The position numbers were made by a program, and so were the translations under genes. Below, piece after piece: positions 27,358-37,009 of a DNA stretch of 64,000 bases (position 1 is its first letter; every line of letters starts with the position of its first letter). Below the pieces are notes generated by a model, which did no database searches, had not been told where the DNA came from, and worked only from the letters and a program-made list of their open reading frames with translations. Where the stretch lies: positions 2,605 through 66,604 of the forward strand of contig NZ_RBZW01000072.1 of the NCBI RefSeq assembly GCF_006543045.1, in the 5' to 3' direction. The stretch is from Salinadaptatus halalkaliphilus. Its GTDB lineage: Archaea; Halobacteriota; Halobacteria; Halobacteriales; Natrialbaceae.

Positions 27358-30300
27358 CTAAAGGAGCTTTTCGAGACAAAACTTCAGGCTTGTCGCCGCA
27401 GTCTTCTGCTCAACCGTTGTGTCGCCCACACCGAAGTACGTCAAGTAGCTCCTGACAGTCACGTCCTCTCCGAGCTGCTGCTGCAGTACCCACTCGTAGG
27501 TCGCTAACTGCACCTGATAGCGTGGGGCATCGGTAATCGCTGCGAGTGCAACTTTCACGTCGTCGACTGTCCACGACCCATCGGGGTGCCGACACACGAT
27601 ATCGCCTTGACCACGAACCTCTATCTTGACGCCGTCTACTGTAATCACTCCTTCAAGCTTGGTCTCGCCGTACACGGCCTCTGCACGGTCCACACGTTCG
27701 CGGAGGGCAGACATCGCAAACTGAGGGATGACGGTCTCGGCCAAGAACGAGTGCACTACCGCCCTGTCGCCGTCACTGAGATGCCCTGCGTACGTGTCGA
27801 GGCAATTCTCGAGGATCGACGCGACGGGGCCGCTAACCGTCTCGAGTTCTTTTGTCGTGACGTTTCGTGTCGCTATCCTCCTTACAAGGTCGTGAGTTAG
27901 CTGTCCGATCTGGTCCGGCCCGAGGGCATGATACGGGAGATCGATCTCGGGCGACGCCGAATCGGTGTGTAAGGCCTGTCCCATCAGATGGTCCAGTGCG
28001 TATCGTTCGGGGTCGTCCGAGAGCGGGTGGACGGTACTTGGCCTCACGAACCGTGGAAGCCACGATTCCGATGTCGATTCGAGCGGCGGAAGCCGTGGCG
28101 TTTCGACGGGATCCGAACCGATCGTCGTGGACTCAACCCAACCAACGTCGTTAACGGCGACCGCGAACGAGGCCTCCTCGGCGTCGTGTTCATCGGCGAC
28201 CGTATGGGTACCTCCTGGTGCACCATGTCCGACATCAAATGCATCGTGGAGGACACCAGCCCAGTGATCTCGAAGGTTCCAGTATTCTGGGTGCCACGTA
28301 GAGGGAAGCGGTACAACGAGGTGACTCTGAGCACGGCTCATAGCGACAAACAAAAGTCGCCACGATTCAGCACGTCGCTCGGCACACGCCCGCTGAAACA
28401 GCTCGGGTCCTGCCAGACTGTCGGGACCGTCAGACCCGTCGGTCGATGGTCGCCACCTCTCGAGAGTCCATCGAAGCCCGATATCATCGCCCGAATCTGC
28501 AAACGGGTTGTACAATCCGTTGTCGAACCCTGGAACATCAACACGTTCGATAGCACCGTTCCACGGAGGTGCGAGGCCGATCCTGTTGGTGGTCGTAATA
28601 AGACGGTCGGTTGTACGCTTGTATAGCCCAATAGAGCGTGCTGGATCTGCGAGGACGATCACCTCGTCCTGATCGCCTTTCATCTGGTGAACGGTTTTGA
28701 AGACGATGTCGACATCGTCATCGACGAGCGGGCGGTCCGGACCATCATCGGGGTTCTCTATGAACGGCGATAACAACTCCGTGAACTGCTCAAGGCTATA
28801 TCGATCATCGCCCTCCCACTCCTCAACCGTGGCCACGAACGCATCGAGGTTGGCCACTCGCTGTGCCTTTGTGGTGGCCATATCACAGTTGAGCGGGTCA
28901 GCTTCCAGGCCGAGGACATCGATAACGTCACGGGCGACGACAGCTACTGGATCAGCCCGCCGACGGGGGAGATCCGTCGCGAGTGCGGCCAGCCCCTCGA
29001 GAACACGTACAGTACCCTCTGGGAGTGGTTCGGTGCCGCCTTCAGTAGTCCTGGTTTCTGGTTCAGTTTCAATTCCACTTCCGGTTTCGTGTTCGAGTTC
29101 ATCACCACCGTCACTGGCCGCCAAGCCGAGCGCTCTCGCTACATCCTCAATTGCCCAACCGTGGCGCTGAAAGGCCGATGATGCTGCCCTAAGCCCTTCA
29201 TCGCCGTCTGAAAGCGGAGATGTAGTCACGAGCCGTTTGGTTCGCTCCGGATCGAACGGGTCGATGAGCCACTCCAGTACTGCGACTGCCATCCGGACGG
29301 CAGTTGTCTCGAATAGCGGAATCCGTTCGTTCCCGACAGAGAACCCACGTGATTCCAGTGCCTGCTCGTACGCACCCATGTACTTCGTCCGAGGAAAGAG
29401 GACTGTGATGGGTGGGGACGCTTTCTCCGCATCCGTCGTCTCCTCGTCGTCTATTTCGTCCGTCGGGTCAGATATCGAGGCGTCTGCGTCCGTATCCTGC
29501 TTCGCATTGGTATCATCCGTGGTAACGAATGTACCGTCCTCGACTCCCCCTGCAAGCACCCGCGCTACCGCTTGAGCTTCGTTCCCTTCTCCGGTTACCC
29601 AATCTTCGGTACCAGGGTACTCATTTTCTCGTCTCCGAAACTGTGCGACGTGGACGTTTGTCCGCTCGGTGCTAGAGCGTCTCGCCTGCAACGGCGAGAA
29701 GGTGATGTCGAGTTCCCCTAGGTTTCCGCGGTCTGGTTCCGGAAGCGTCTCCTCGGCGACGGCGTTGATCGCGGCGACGATGTCTGGCCGGGATCGATAG
29801 TTCTGTCTCGCTTGCTCGTGGACGTGATGGTCCCAGTCGATCCCGAAGTACACGCCATCGCGGATCGCCTGTTGGAAGCGTTTTGGGTGGGCGTTCCGCC
29901 AAACGTAGATGGACTGTTTCAGGTCCCCGGCCAGAAACAGCTTCATGTCTGATGCGACGAGTTCGGCCAGTGCCGTGTACTGAATCTCGGAGACGTCTTG
30001 AGCTTCGTCAACGATCACACTCTCGATCTGGTCCTGAAACCGCTCTCGGACTCGCTCCCGCCGGTCGTCGTCAACGTCGAGATCGTGGTCGTCGTCGGCA
30101 GTGAAGTACTCGGCAACCCAATATGCACAGTCGACGTGCGCAATCACGCCTCGTTGGCGTGTTAGGTCGTCGTACCGTTCACGGTATGCACCCAGCAATT
30201 CGCAGAACTGATCGATCGCCGCGAGCCACTCGTTGTGCAGTTGCTCGTCGGCATCGGTCAAGGCTGTCATTTCGTCGGTTTCGAGGGCGTCGACTTCGGC

Positions 30301-31191
30301 CGTCGCATCAGGGCCGCACGCCCGCTCGACCGCATCATGGATCGCAGCGGGTGAGCCTGCCTCTTGCCCGGCATAGACATCGTTGACGGTCGCGTACAGG
30401 TCCGTCCGAAACTCCTCGATCGAGAGTTTCCGTTCGCGACAGGCCAACAACGCCTCTTCGAGCATCTCTCGTAGTGAGGAAACGTACTCCGAGACCTCTT
30501 GCGCATTGGAGTCAGGATACGCGACCTCGAGTTGATCGACGAGAGGGCCGTACTCGGGGTCATCGCCGAGTTCTTCGTAACAGTCGATCCGGAGACGGGT
30601 TAGCAGTGCCTTGTTGCCGACCGTTGGCATCCCATCGAAGCCGACGTCGGTTGCGATGGAGTCGAACACCGAGCGAAGAACACCGTCGACCGTCCCGATG
30701 GACGCTCCCTGGCGTAATCGGCGTTCGATATTCCGGATCTCATCCGCTGACACTGTCTCGTTCGTCGGTATCTCGTCGCGATGGTACAGCGCCCACAGCC
30801 AGTCGACGATATCGGGGACAATATCTGCGGCGTCCTCCTTCGAGAAGGAGGTCGCAAGCAGCCGCCGCTCGGGTGTGTGGTCGCCCGCCAGGTAATGTCG
30901 GTATAGTTGTGTGGCGGCGGCTTTGCCACTCGCCGTCGATTTTCCTGCACCTGGATGACTGCTTAGCACGAACAACCCGGAATCAACGCTCGGATCGCAG
31001 AATTCGTCGACGATGGTACTCTGCTGATCATCTAGTTTCGGAACATCCGGTGTTGGAACGGGGTCTCCCGTTGAATCCTCCGAGTTCGAGTTCGTATCCG
31101 GATGGTCGGTCGTTTCGGTTGGCGCTGTGCTGTCGGGATCGACAGTGGGATCGGAATCGAATTCGGAGTCGTTTCCGGTCACGTTACTCAC
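27358..31191 (-). CDS. AddA/UvrD-like helicase with C-terminal RecB-type nuclease
   Basis: A 1277-residue protein starting at GTG 31191. The first 60 residues are acidic and disordered. The helicase motifs are LSSHPGAGKSTASGKAA (Walker A), VIVDEAQDVSEIQYT (Walker B), AGDLKQSIYVWRNA, DIVFKTVHQMKGDQDEVIVL and LLFVAMSRAQSHLVVPL. The last 110 residues hold a PD-(D/E)XK nuclease of the RecB family: VRGQGDIVC, WTVDDVKVA and YQVQLATYEWVL. It should unwind and resect double-strand ends in recombination repair or degrade foreign linear DNA. It lies 15 bases after the AddB-like gene, so the two probably form a complex. Confidence 0.85.
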   Translation of the reverse strand: MSNVTGNDSEFDSDPTVDPDSTAPTETTDHPDTNSNSEDSTGDPVPTPDVPKLDDQQSTIVDEFCDPSVDSGLFVLSSHPGAGKSTASGKAAATQLYRHYLAGDHTPERRLLATSFSKEDAADIVPDIVDWLWALYHRDEIPTNETVSADEIRNIERRLRQGASIGTVDGVLRSVFDSIATDVGFDGMPTVGNKALLTRLRIDCYEELGDDPEYGPLVDQLEVAYPDSNAQEVSEYVSSLREMLEEALLACRERKLSIEEFRTDLYATVNDVYAGQEAGSPAAIHDAVERACGPDATAEVDALETDEMTALTDADEQLHNEWLAAIDQFCELLGAYRERYDDLTRQRGVIAHVDCAYWVAEYFTADDDHDLDVDDDRRERVRERFQDQIESVIVDEAQDVSEIQYTALAELVASDMKLFLAGDLKQSIYVWRNAHPKRFQQAIRDGVYFGIDWDHHVHEQARQNYRSRPDIVAAINAVAEETLPEPDRGNLGELDITFSPLQARRSSTERTNVHVAQFRRRENEYPGTEDWVTGEGNEAQAVARVLAGGVEDGTFVTTDDTNAKQDTDADASISDPTDEIDDEETTDAEKASPPITVLFPRTKYMGAYEQALESRGFSVGNERIPLFETTAVRMAVAVLEWLIDPFDPERTKRLVTTSPLSDGDEGLRAASSAFQRHGWAIEDVARALGLAASDGGDELEHETGSGIETEPETRTTEGGTEPLPEGTVRVLEGLAALATDLPRRRADPVAVVARDVIDVLGLEADPLNCDMATTKAQRVANLDAFVATVEEWEGDDRYSLEQFTELLSPFIENPDDGPDRPLVDDDVDIVFKTVHQMKGDQDEVIVLADPARSIGLYKRTTDRLITTTNRIGLAPPWNGAIERVDVPGFDNGLYNPFADSGDDIGLRWTLERWRPSTDGSDGPDSLAGPELFQRACAERRAESWRLLFVAMSRAQSHLVVPLPSTWHPEYWNLRDHWAGVLHDAFDVGHGAPGGTHTVADEHDAEEASFAVAVNDVGWVESTTIGSDPVETPRLPPLESTSESWLPRFVRPSTVHPLSDDPERYALDHLMGQALHTDSASPEIDLPYHALGPDQIGQLTHDLVRRIATRNVTTKELETVSGPVASILENCLDTYAGHLSDGDRAVVHSFLAETVIPQFAMSALRERVDRAEAVYGETKLEGVITVDGVKIEVRGQGDIVCRHPDGSWTVDDVKVALAAITDAPRYQVQLATYEWVLQQQLGEDVTVRSYLTYFGVGDTTVEQKTAATSLKFCLEKLL

Positions 31192-31206
31192 TCTTGTATT
31201 TGTCAG

Positions 31207-33447
31207 TCATCTCTCTTGCTTGACCGCTGTACCAATAGCCGCCGGGAGACTACCGGTGCTGATTAGCTGATCTGTGTCGTCGGGAGCGATTGTTCGTGTG
31301 GGGAGGACACGCAGGTACGGCGACATCGACTGTTCGACGCCGTCAGTATCGCGCCGATATCGCGTACAAACGAGCGCTTCGCTGGCAGCCGCCACCGTGT
31401 CCGCGAAAAAGTCGAGTTCTCGGCTTTCGGTCCAGCCTGATCGCGGTCGGAGCTGCCGCTCCGGTTTCGAAAGGCCGCGAAGTCGCTGCCTGATCGCTGC
31501 CGGGACGACGCTGTCGGGCGGCTGTGGCCACTCTCCGTCGACCAGGCCGACCGAGACGACGTACGGCAGGTCAAGTCCCCACACGTCGTTGGCCTCCATT
31601 ACGTCAATCGCGTGTGCAGTCGGATGCTCGCGCCGTCCGGGGACGACCGTGGCCAACTGATCGAATAGGTCAGCGACCGACCTCCAAGACGGGTCGACGT
31701 AGCCAGCGTCGAGCCACTGTTCGTACTTCTCAGCGAGTTCCGTGACCATTCCGTCGTGTGCGTGCAACGAGCGGCCGTCGACGGTGAACCGAGTGCTATC
31801 CGGGTGAGCCCCCAGTCGGTCGACCGCTCTCACACTCTGGGCGACATCGAGCTTCGTGTCGTCATCGATTGCCTGTCGCTCCGGGAGTGCTCCGACGGCA
31901 TAGGCGTCGAGTACCGGAAGCAGGGTTTGCCTGACGTCTGTCGGATTGGGCGTCCTCGCAACGTTGTCCAGCCAGCCGAGGTAGCTATCGAACTTCGATC
32001 CGCAACTCACCGTCTCGGCAGCGATATCGTCGGCCTCCGTATCACCAGCTGCGGTCGCGAGATCGCCGAGTCGCTCTTGCCACTGCCCGATCCGATAAGA
32101 CTCCTCAGCGGCGAGTCGGATACCGTCGCGAACGGTCGCGACTGGGACGGGCCATCCATTGGTTTCGACGGATTCGCCAAGCGGTATCGGTTTCTCGACG
32201 TCGATTTGTGGATCGACCCAGCCGTACTCGAGGGGCGAAAAGAGCGTCTCCGCAGTGACGGGAGTATCGGTTTCGCGGGCCTGCAGCAGGTCGAAGAGAC
32301 TTTGCAGGAGCTGGTAGGGGATGGTTCGTTTCAGCCGAAGCGTCGTCCAGAACGTCGGGGTGACGCCATACCGGCGTCCCCCTCGCGTCAGGGGCTCTTC
32401 GTAATCGTCGATGTCCCGAACCACCACCGTCACGTCGCTCTCCGAGACTCCTTGATCGAGCAGCGCGGACACCAGTGCCATCGCAAGACGGGCTTCCGCT
32501 TCCCGTGTTTGAGCGACCGCCTCGAATGCTGGGGCGGATACCCCGGAAACTGCCGCAGCGGGGGAAGGCTCACTCCTAGTCACAGTACGCCCTTCTTCGA
32601 GTTCGTCGGTAGACTCACACGCAAGGAGTTGCTCACAGATCTTCGGCCCGGTACCTCGGCGAAGATGCAGGTCGACGTCGACCCCGCCCCCGGTCGCCGT
32701 CGCGACCGTTGATATGAACTCCTCAACCGTCGCCGTGAGCATACTTATCCCTCCGACGGTCAGCGTTTCGACCGCGGGATACGCCTCGTCCCAGATCGCT
32801 GGCTTGTCGGCGAGTATATCCGTGGCGGTTCGCAGTAGTTCTGTATCTGAGACGGCAGAATCGGCTCGTTGTTGGAGTCGCTCTTGCAGCGTGTACAGTG
32901 CCGTGGCGAGGTCCCGGGCGTCCGTGCCCACGACGCCGCCGACATCGTCGGCGATCGATTCAAACGCCTCGAGTCGGTCAGGGTAAAATCCAGTCACCAT
33001 CTCCAGGCTGGTCCGGGCCCGCTCGATCGTCTCGACGTGATCGGTGACTGGCGAGCCGACGACAGTCGAAAGCGCAGCCAGTGGGCTACTGTCGCTGTCG
33101 TCCTCGGACAGGATACGGCGAGTGTGCTTGAGCCGATCTATGCGGTCGAGTGACTCTACCGCAGGCTCCGCCTCGGTTGCGACGCGGGCGGTGCCGTTGA
33201 TTTCACGAGCGACATCAACCAACCGAGCAAATAAAAAATCGCTCTGTGGCATTGCTTCCTCACGAAGACGTCGCTGTATGTTTCGTCGGTGAAGTTGGAC
33301 AGGAGTCACAACCAACTGGGTGGCCTGCTCTCTGCGGATCGACTCGCGCCAGATTCGCTCTGATTCGCCGATGTAGATATCGAACGGCAGGTTAACCCTC
33401 TCAGCATATCCATCGGACTTTTCGGTGAGTGGGTTGGTACTTGTCAT
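31207..33447 (-). CDS. AddB/RecC-like partner subunit
   Basis: About 746 residues from ATG 33447; an in-frame TTG at 33471 is less likely. The N-terminal third resembles an inactivated helicase domain (VVTPVQLHRRNIQRRLREEA in place of a Walker A loop). The C-terminal third has AddB-like stretches: YVVSVGLVDGEWPQPPDSVV, then TVAAASEALVCTRYRRDTDG and SPYLRVLP. It is shorter than bacterial AddB, and I see neither the C-terminal nuclease nor its iron-sulphur cysteines. It is best read as a structural or Chi-recognition-like subunit. Only 15 bases separate it from the AddA-like gene. An AATATATG box near 33500 may be its promoter. Confidence 0.7.
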   Translation of the reverse strand: MTSTNPLTEKSDGYAERVNLPFDIYIGESERIWRESIRREQATQLVVTPVQLHRRNIQRRLREEAMPQSDFLFARLVDVAREINGTARVATEAEPAVESLDRIDRLKHTRRILSEDDSDSSPLAALSTVVGSPVTDHVETIERARTSLEMVTGFYPDRLEAFESIADDVGGVVGTDARDLATALYTLQERLQQRADSAVSDTELLRTATDILADKPAIWDEAYPAVETLTVGGISMLTATVEEFISTVATATGGGVDVDLHLRRGTGPKICEQLLACESTDELEEGRTVTRSEPSPAAAVSGVSAPAFEAVAQTREAEARLAMALVSALLDQGVSESDVTVVVRDIDDYEEPLTRGGRRYGVTPTFWTTLRLKRTIPYQLLQSLFDLLQARETDTPVTAETLFSPLEYGWVDPQIDVEKPIPLGESVETNGWPVPVATVRDGIRLAAEESYRIGQWQERLGDLATAAGDTEADDIAAETVSCGSKFDSYLGWLDNVARTPNPTDVRQTLLPVLDAYAVGALPERQAIDDDTKLDVAQSVRAVDRLGAHPDSTRFTVDGRSLHAHDGMVTELAEKYEQWLDAGYVDPSWRSVADLFDQLATVVPGRREHPTAHAIDVMEANDVWGLDLPYVVSVGLVDGEWPQPPDSVVPAAIRQRLRGLSKPERQLRPRSGWTESRELDFFADTVAAASEALVCTRYRRDTDGVEQSMSPYLRVLPTRTIAPDDTDQLISTGSLPAAIGTAVKQER

Positions 33448-33904
33448 CGCTTCGGTGATACCGTTCCCCAACCGGCAATTGACATCAAGTTAGTCATAAT
33501 ATATGACTAGATTTAAAACTCATAATAAGGATAAGGTTTTCGGACAAAACCTGCGATTTGACACTCATTTCGCTTCTGATATTGGTCGTGGTCAGAGGCA
33601 CCCCCTCTATCAGGAATATCAACGCGACTACAGTCTCCTATCACCAGATTTGATCTGATCTGCACGAAGCATCTGACACTCTTTCGTTGTCGAGGTGGTG
33701 TCCTACACAATTAATATGAAAGGTTGCGAACAGCTCTCTGTCTCCCTACTTGAGCCAGACAGAGCAGCCGTACGCTTCTTTGTAGCAGTACCGAGGTCAG
33801 GCTCTTTACGCTTGTTCGGACTCACCTTCTTGAGGTTGACCTGTTCCCGCTCACACTCAGTCGTGTGGCCGGCTTGTCCATCTGTCGGAAGGAATCAGTT
33901 GCCC
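33448..33904. other. intergenic region with decayed small gene
   Basis: It contains an AT-rich TATA-like stretch near 33497-33507 and the SH3-like relic described separately. At 33,700-33,890 the minus strand reads HTTECEREQVNLKKVSPNKR and KKRTAALSGSSRETE, which may be scraps of another protein. No intact gene is visible. Confidence 0.4.
33513..33650 (-). pseudogene. decayed SH3-like (DUF8139-like) gene copy
   Basis: The minus strand reads VIGDCSRVDIPDRGGASDHD followed by QYQKRNECQIAG. This matches the GDxVRVDIPDexDPDHxxYHG motif of the family seen intact at 27063-27323, with insertions and lost residues. The upstream part of the open frame does not fit the family, so it is a relic. Confidence 0.5.
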
Positions 33905-34873
33905 TCAATCTCCAACTTCTGTGCCGGTTCGGAAACTCGTGAGTTCGTCGATGCGATCCTCGAGATCTTCGATCTCTTCGCGAAGCTCCTCCGCCTCGTC
34001 ACCGTCGGTTGCGGTAAGTTGGTCTTTCAGTCCCTGGAGGCGCGTCTCTTTTACTTCTTCATCGACGTCGGCCTTTCGAACGTACTCGCTTTCGTCGACC
34101 TCGTAGACATCGGATTCGGACAGTTCTGTGACCTCCAGGGCGTCATCGACCTTGCTGCGATCAAGCCCCATCACTCGCTCGCGATCGATGCCCGCGTCTT
34201 CGAGCGTCTCAAGGACCTTTTCGTCGTCTTTGAGTGTCCGATTTCGACGTGTCGTCCGTTGGACGGAGCCGTAGGGACCGCTGACAGGCCGATCGTGATG
34301 AAGCCGTCCCAGCAACACATCGGCGACCGTCTGGCGGAGGTCGTTCGCGTTGCGCTGGACGTCCGAAAGCAGTGTATAGAGGTTGACGAGCGTCTCTGTC
34401 TCCAGTTCTTCAGGGGTCGTCACGTCGTAGCGCTCGAGTGCATCAACGAGGAGGAGCGTATCAGCGTAAACATCCAGATCCGGTTCGGTACGGTCGTTGG
34501 ACGCTGGAGTCGAGTCAGCATCAACTTGGGAGCTGGTAGTCGGCTCGTCGGTTTCGATGATCACGCCGGCGTCTTCGTTGATCTCGAAGCGGGGGTGGAG
34601 GCTGAGTACCGCAGGGTATGGATCGCCGTCGGGTGGAAGCCGATCGAGATTGAATCGTCCGTTGCTGCCTTTGATCCGCTGGAACAGTGTCTCGAACTGT
34701 TCTCGTTGGAGTGGTCGTTTCTCGTCGCTCTCGGTGAATTCGATGATGACACGGTGCTCTTGAACGTCACCGATCTTTAACCGTTTGTGTGACAACGGTG
34801 TGACGAGCCCTGCATCGTCGGGGAGATCCTCGAGTTCCTCGAGAAGCGTGTGCCAACTGACGATGAACGGCAT
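33905..34873 (-). CDS. conserved haloarchaeal protein of unknown function
   Basis: About 322 residues from ATG 34873; an earlier ATG at 34906 is possible. It starts MPFIVSWHTLLEELEDLPDD and continues with QEHRVIIEFTESDEKRPLQR, DRLPPDGDPYPAVLSLHPRF and an acidic linker, then a helical second half ending in a coiled coil (EEVKETRLQGLKDQL...ELREEIEDLEDRIDEL). I recall similar haloarchaeal proteins without known function. Its place upstream of the AddAB-like pair on the same strand, across a 430-base gap, may be chance. It has no catalytic motif. Confidence 0.6.
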   Translation of the reverse strand: MPFIVSWHTLLEELEDLPDDAGLVTPLSHKRLKIGDVQEHRVIIEFTESDEKRPLQREQFETLFQRIKGSNGRFNLDRLPPDGDPYPAVLSLHPRFEINEDAGVIIETDEPTTSSQVDADSTPASNDRTEPDLDVYADTLLLVDALERYDVTTPEELETETLVNLYTLLSDVQRNANDLRQTVADVLLGRLHHDRPVSGPYGSVQRTTRRNRTLKDDEKVLETLEDAGIDRERVMGLDRSKVDDALEVTELSESDVYEVDESEYVRKADVDEEVKETRLQGLKDQLTATDGDEAEELREEIEDLEDRIDELTSFRTGTEVGD

Positions 34874-35149
34874 ATCTGGTAATAACGGCGACCGAGCGTA
34901 AAACACTGATCTGCGAGACGTAATTGATTCAGAGCCAGATTTGAGTGGCAGAGGATTTTGGATGATTTTCTAACGGTGGATATAGTAGCTACTGAAATAA
35001 ATCGTCATATAACAGTTCAAACACGTCTCCGCGACTGCCCGACAAACAATCACGCTCTTCGGTATTTAGGGGAATGCGTTGACGGCGGCGCAATATTTCT
35101 CGGTACGTAACAGAGGAATTTTGTTTTAGATCTGAATTAGAACGCTGAT

Positions 35150-35332
35150 CTAGTCCCCATCATAGACACAAGTGTATTTCAGCACCGTCCTTCCCTTGTT
35201 ATCCTCTTCAGTTTCAATTGCAAATACATCTCCTCGCTCGATATCATGTTCTCTGGTCACAGATGCAGGGATAGAGATATCCATCGTTGCCGTGCCCTTC
35301 CGACCACGCACCTTCACAGTCTTCTTCGTCAT
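35150..35332 (-). CDS. AbrB/MazE-type small transcription factor
   Basis: A 60-residue protein with the swapped-hairpin AbrB signature: VRGRKGTATMDISIPASVTR, EHDIERGDVFAIETEED, and a final strand VLKYTCVY. Such proteins bind DNA as dimers and often regulate their own gene or act as antitoxins. No PIN or MazF toxin is next to it. An AT-rich stretch lies just upstream of its start. Confidence 0.75.
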   Translation of the reverse strand: MTKKTVKVRGRKGTATMDISIPASVTREHDIERGDVFAIETEEDNKGRTVLKYTCVYDGD

Positions 35333-35492
35333 CGTGCGAATGGCAACGTAAGATGGCCAAAAGCACTTTTTTAGACATTATGTTTGATATGTACATAAAT
35401 AGTAGGAGAGTTGATTTATCCGACACCGTTATACCTATCACGCGATAAGTTTCGCCGGGGGATGGGGGAATCCTCCACTTTCCCCACTCACA

Positions 35493-35750
35493 ATGAAATA
35501 CCAAATTGACAGCGACGAATCCACAGCCATCGCTGTTGTCCAAGCTGTTGCTGACCACAAAGGAGTCCATCACGAAGAATTGGAGCCAATTTACGAATCT
35601 GTAGAACCGGATGCCTTGGATTCTCTGGTAGGCAATGGTTCTGACGTTGTGGTTCAGTTCGAATATGCTGGCGAGGTCGTTACAGTTGACTCTAGTCGGA
35701 TTTGCTTGGAAGACAGGGAATACATGGAGCGGGCTTGCGAAGGCAACTAG
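35493..35750 (+). CDS. HalOD1 output-domain protein
   Basis: An 85-residue protein from ATG 35493. It matches the haloarchaeal HalOD1 domain: AIAVVQAVADHKGVHHEELE, PIYESVEPDALDSLV, VVVQFEYAGEVVTVDSS. HalOD1 occurs alone or as the output of response regulators; its molecular action is unknown. Its stop overlaps the end of the convergent gene 35747-35935 by 4 bases. Confidence 0.8.
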   Translation: MKYQIDSDESTAIAVVQAVADHKGVHHEELEPIYESVEPDALDSLVGNGSDVVVQFEYAGEVVTVDSSRICLEDREYMERACEGN

Positions 35751-35935
35751 TCGTCTAAATCCACATCCGTGTCGACGTGAGCCTGTAGAACGTTCCGGAT
35801 GTGGAAATCTTTCTCGCTGGAATCTTCCGCTTGGAGAGCCTGTTCTAGGTGTGTCTTCGCATCTTCGCTAAGCCCTGTCATCCGCAGATAGAACCTATGG
35901 ATTGGTGTAGAAAAATCTTCCTTTTCGACTGTCAT
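35747..35935 (-). CDS. small haloarchaeal protein, unknown
   Basis: A 62-residue protein from ATG 35935. It reads STPIHRFYLRMTGLSEDAKT, HLEQALQAEDSSEKDFHIRN and VLQAHVDTDVDLDD: acidic, mostly helical, without cysteine pairs. It overlaps the convergent HalOD1 gene at the stop codons. I do not recognise it; the length and neighbours fit a small regulatory or adaptor protein. Confidence 0.5.
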   Translation of the reverse strand: MTVEKEDFSTPIHRFYLRMTGLSEDAKTHLEQALQAEDSSEKDFHIRNVLQAHVDTDVDLDD

Positions 35936-36182
35936 ACCAACAAGTATTAGATCCATTGCTAATGTCGTACCTCAGGTACCTTCCCATTGTATCCTAGGTT
36001 CGACACTGTCTAGATAATGGCGGCGAGAGGTGTCCAATGTAACCCACCAATCTGCTCAGAGAGACGACGCTGGCGCAGCCATTCGTGATGGGCTACTTGT
36101 ATGTACAAATAATCACAATACTTCACTGAGGAGGACGACCGACTCGAACAAGCGGACACTGCGAGTGTCTGGAAAGACAACC

Positions 36183-36326
36183 ATGCCTGAATGTCAAAAC
36201 TGTGGATCACACGTTACGGCGCGATTTGAGCGAGTTTTCGGCGATAACGACGGCGACGTACACGGATGCCGGGAGTGTATGAAGACGACAGAAATCGTAA
36301 ACGGTGAAGCAACCAGAGGACCATGA
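36183..36326 (+). CDS. small zinc-finger protein (DUF7563-like)
   Basis: A 47-residue protein from ATG 36183, beginning MPECQNCGSHVTARFERVFG and followed by DVHGCRECMKT. The two CxxC pairs make a single zinc ribbon, as in small haloarchaeal proteins I know as DUF7563. The stop overlaps the next start (ATGA, 36323-36326), coupling it to the HNH gene. It may be a DNA-binding accessory. Confidence 0.7.
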   Translation: MPECQNCGSHVTARFERVFGDNDGDVHGCRECMKTTEIVNGEATRGP

Positions 36327-36955
36327 CCGACGAACCGTCTAGCGGTTCCACCGGCGCTCACGCCGAGGATGGACAGGTTGGTGACGACGATTCCACCACA
36401 GTTCGTGAGTTGCTTGAAGAGATCGGTGTCGACCCTGCCGACCTCGAGAGTGTTGACGACCTGCAGGATGTCGTCGAGCTGGACCTCTCTACTGAGGGTG
36501 AGACAGTTGATCCCGACGACGTCGATCTGGCGGACGTCCTCGATGCCCCTGTCACCGTTGAAGAGAACCAGACTCCAGCGGGGGTCGTTCGCCAATCGAC
36601 ACAGGACTACCCGCCTGATTGGGATCGCCGTCGACGGCAAGTGTATGCCCGGGACGACCACCAGTGTCAAAACTGCCGTCGCCGAGGCGGCCCGTATGGT
36701 GACGTCGAATTGCACGCCCACCATATCGTTCCAAAGTCACGCGGTGGGGTTCACCGCCTCGAGAACCTCGTCACGGTGTGTAAATCATGTCACGACGCCG
36801 TTCACTCGAGGAACGCAGTTGCACCGACGGCGATTACGGACGCCGAAGCCGAACCCTCGACGCTCGCTGAAGTGCTTGCCGGGATCAAGTCTGCGAAAAC
36901 GGCCTTCCGACGATGGAAGCGGATGTACCGGAAGGTCTCGCGATTTGGACCATGA
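36323..36955 (+). CDS. HNH endonuclease
   Basis: A 210-residue protein. The first 90 residues are acidic and helical (TVRELLEEIGVDPADLESV). The HNH domain lies at about 100-165: RRRRQVYARDDHQCQNCRRR, VELHAHHIVPKSRGGVHRLE, NLVTVCKSCHDAVHSR. The catalytic His in AHHIVP, the Asn and final His (CKSCHDAVH) and the CxxC zinc pairs are all present. A basic C-terminus (FRRWKRMYRKVSRFG) may bind DNA. It is coupled to the zinc-finger gene before it. It may be a homing-type, phage-type or defence nuclease; the sequence cannot decide. Confidence 0.85.
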   Translation: MTDEPSSGSTGAHAEDGQVGDDDSTTVRELLEEIGVDPADLESVDDLQDVVELDLSTEGETVDPDDVDLADVLDAPVTVEENQTPAGVVRQSTQDYPPDWDRRRRQVYARDDHQCQNCRRRGGPYGDVELHAHHIVPKSRGGVHRLENLVTVCKSCHDAVHSRNAVAPTAITDAEAEPSTLAEVLAGIKSAKTAFRRWKRMYRKVSRFGP

Positions 36956-37009
36956 CTTACGATATCTCTATTCGACCTTGGTAGCGAACCCAGAGAACCC
37001 GACTTCCCG

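Noticed and set aside
31756-32712. 318-codon plus-strand frame in the AddB-like gene
   Set aside because: Arg/Gly/Cys-rich antisense shadow; the opposite strand has acidic, haloarchaeal-type protein.
33695-34780. 361-codon plus-strand frame
   Set aside because: Mostly antisense to the 33905-34873 gene, which has the typical acidic composition and a coiled-coil end.
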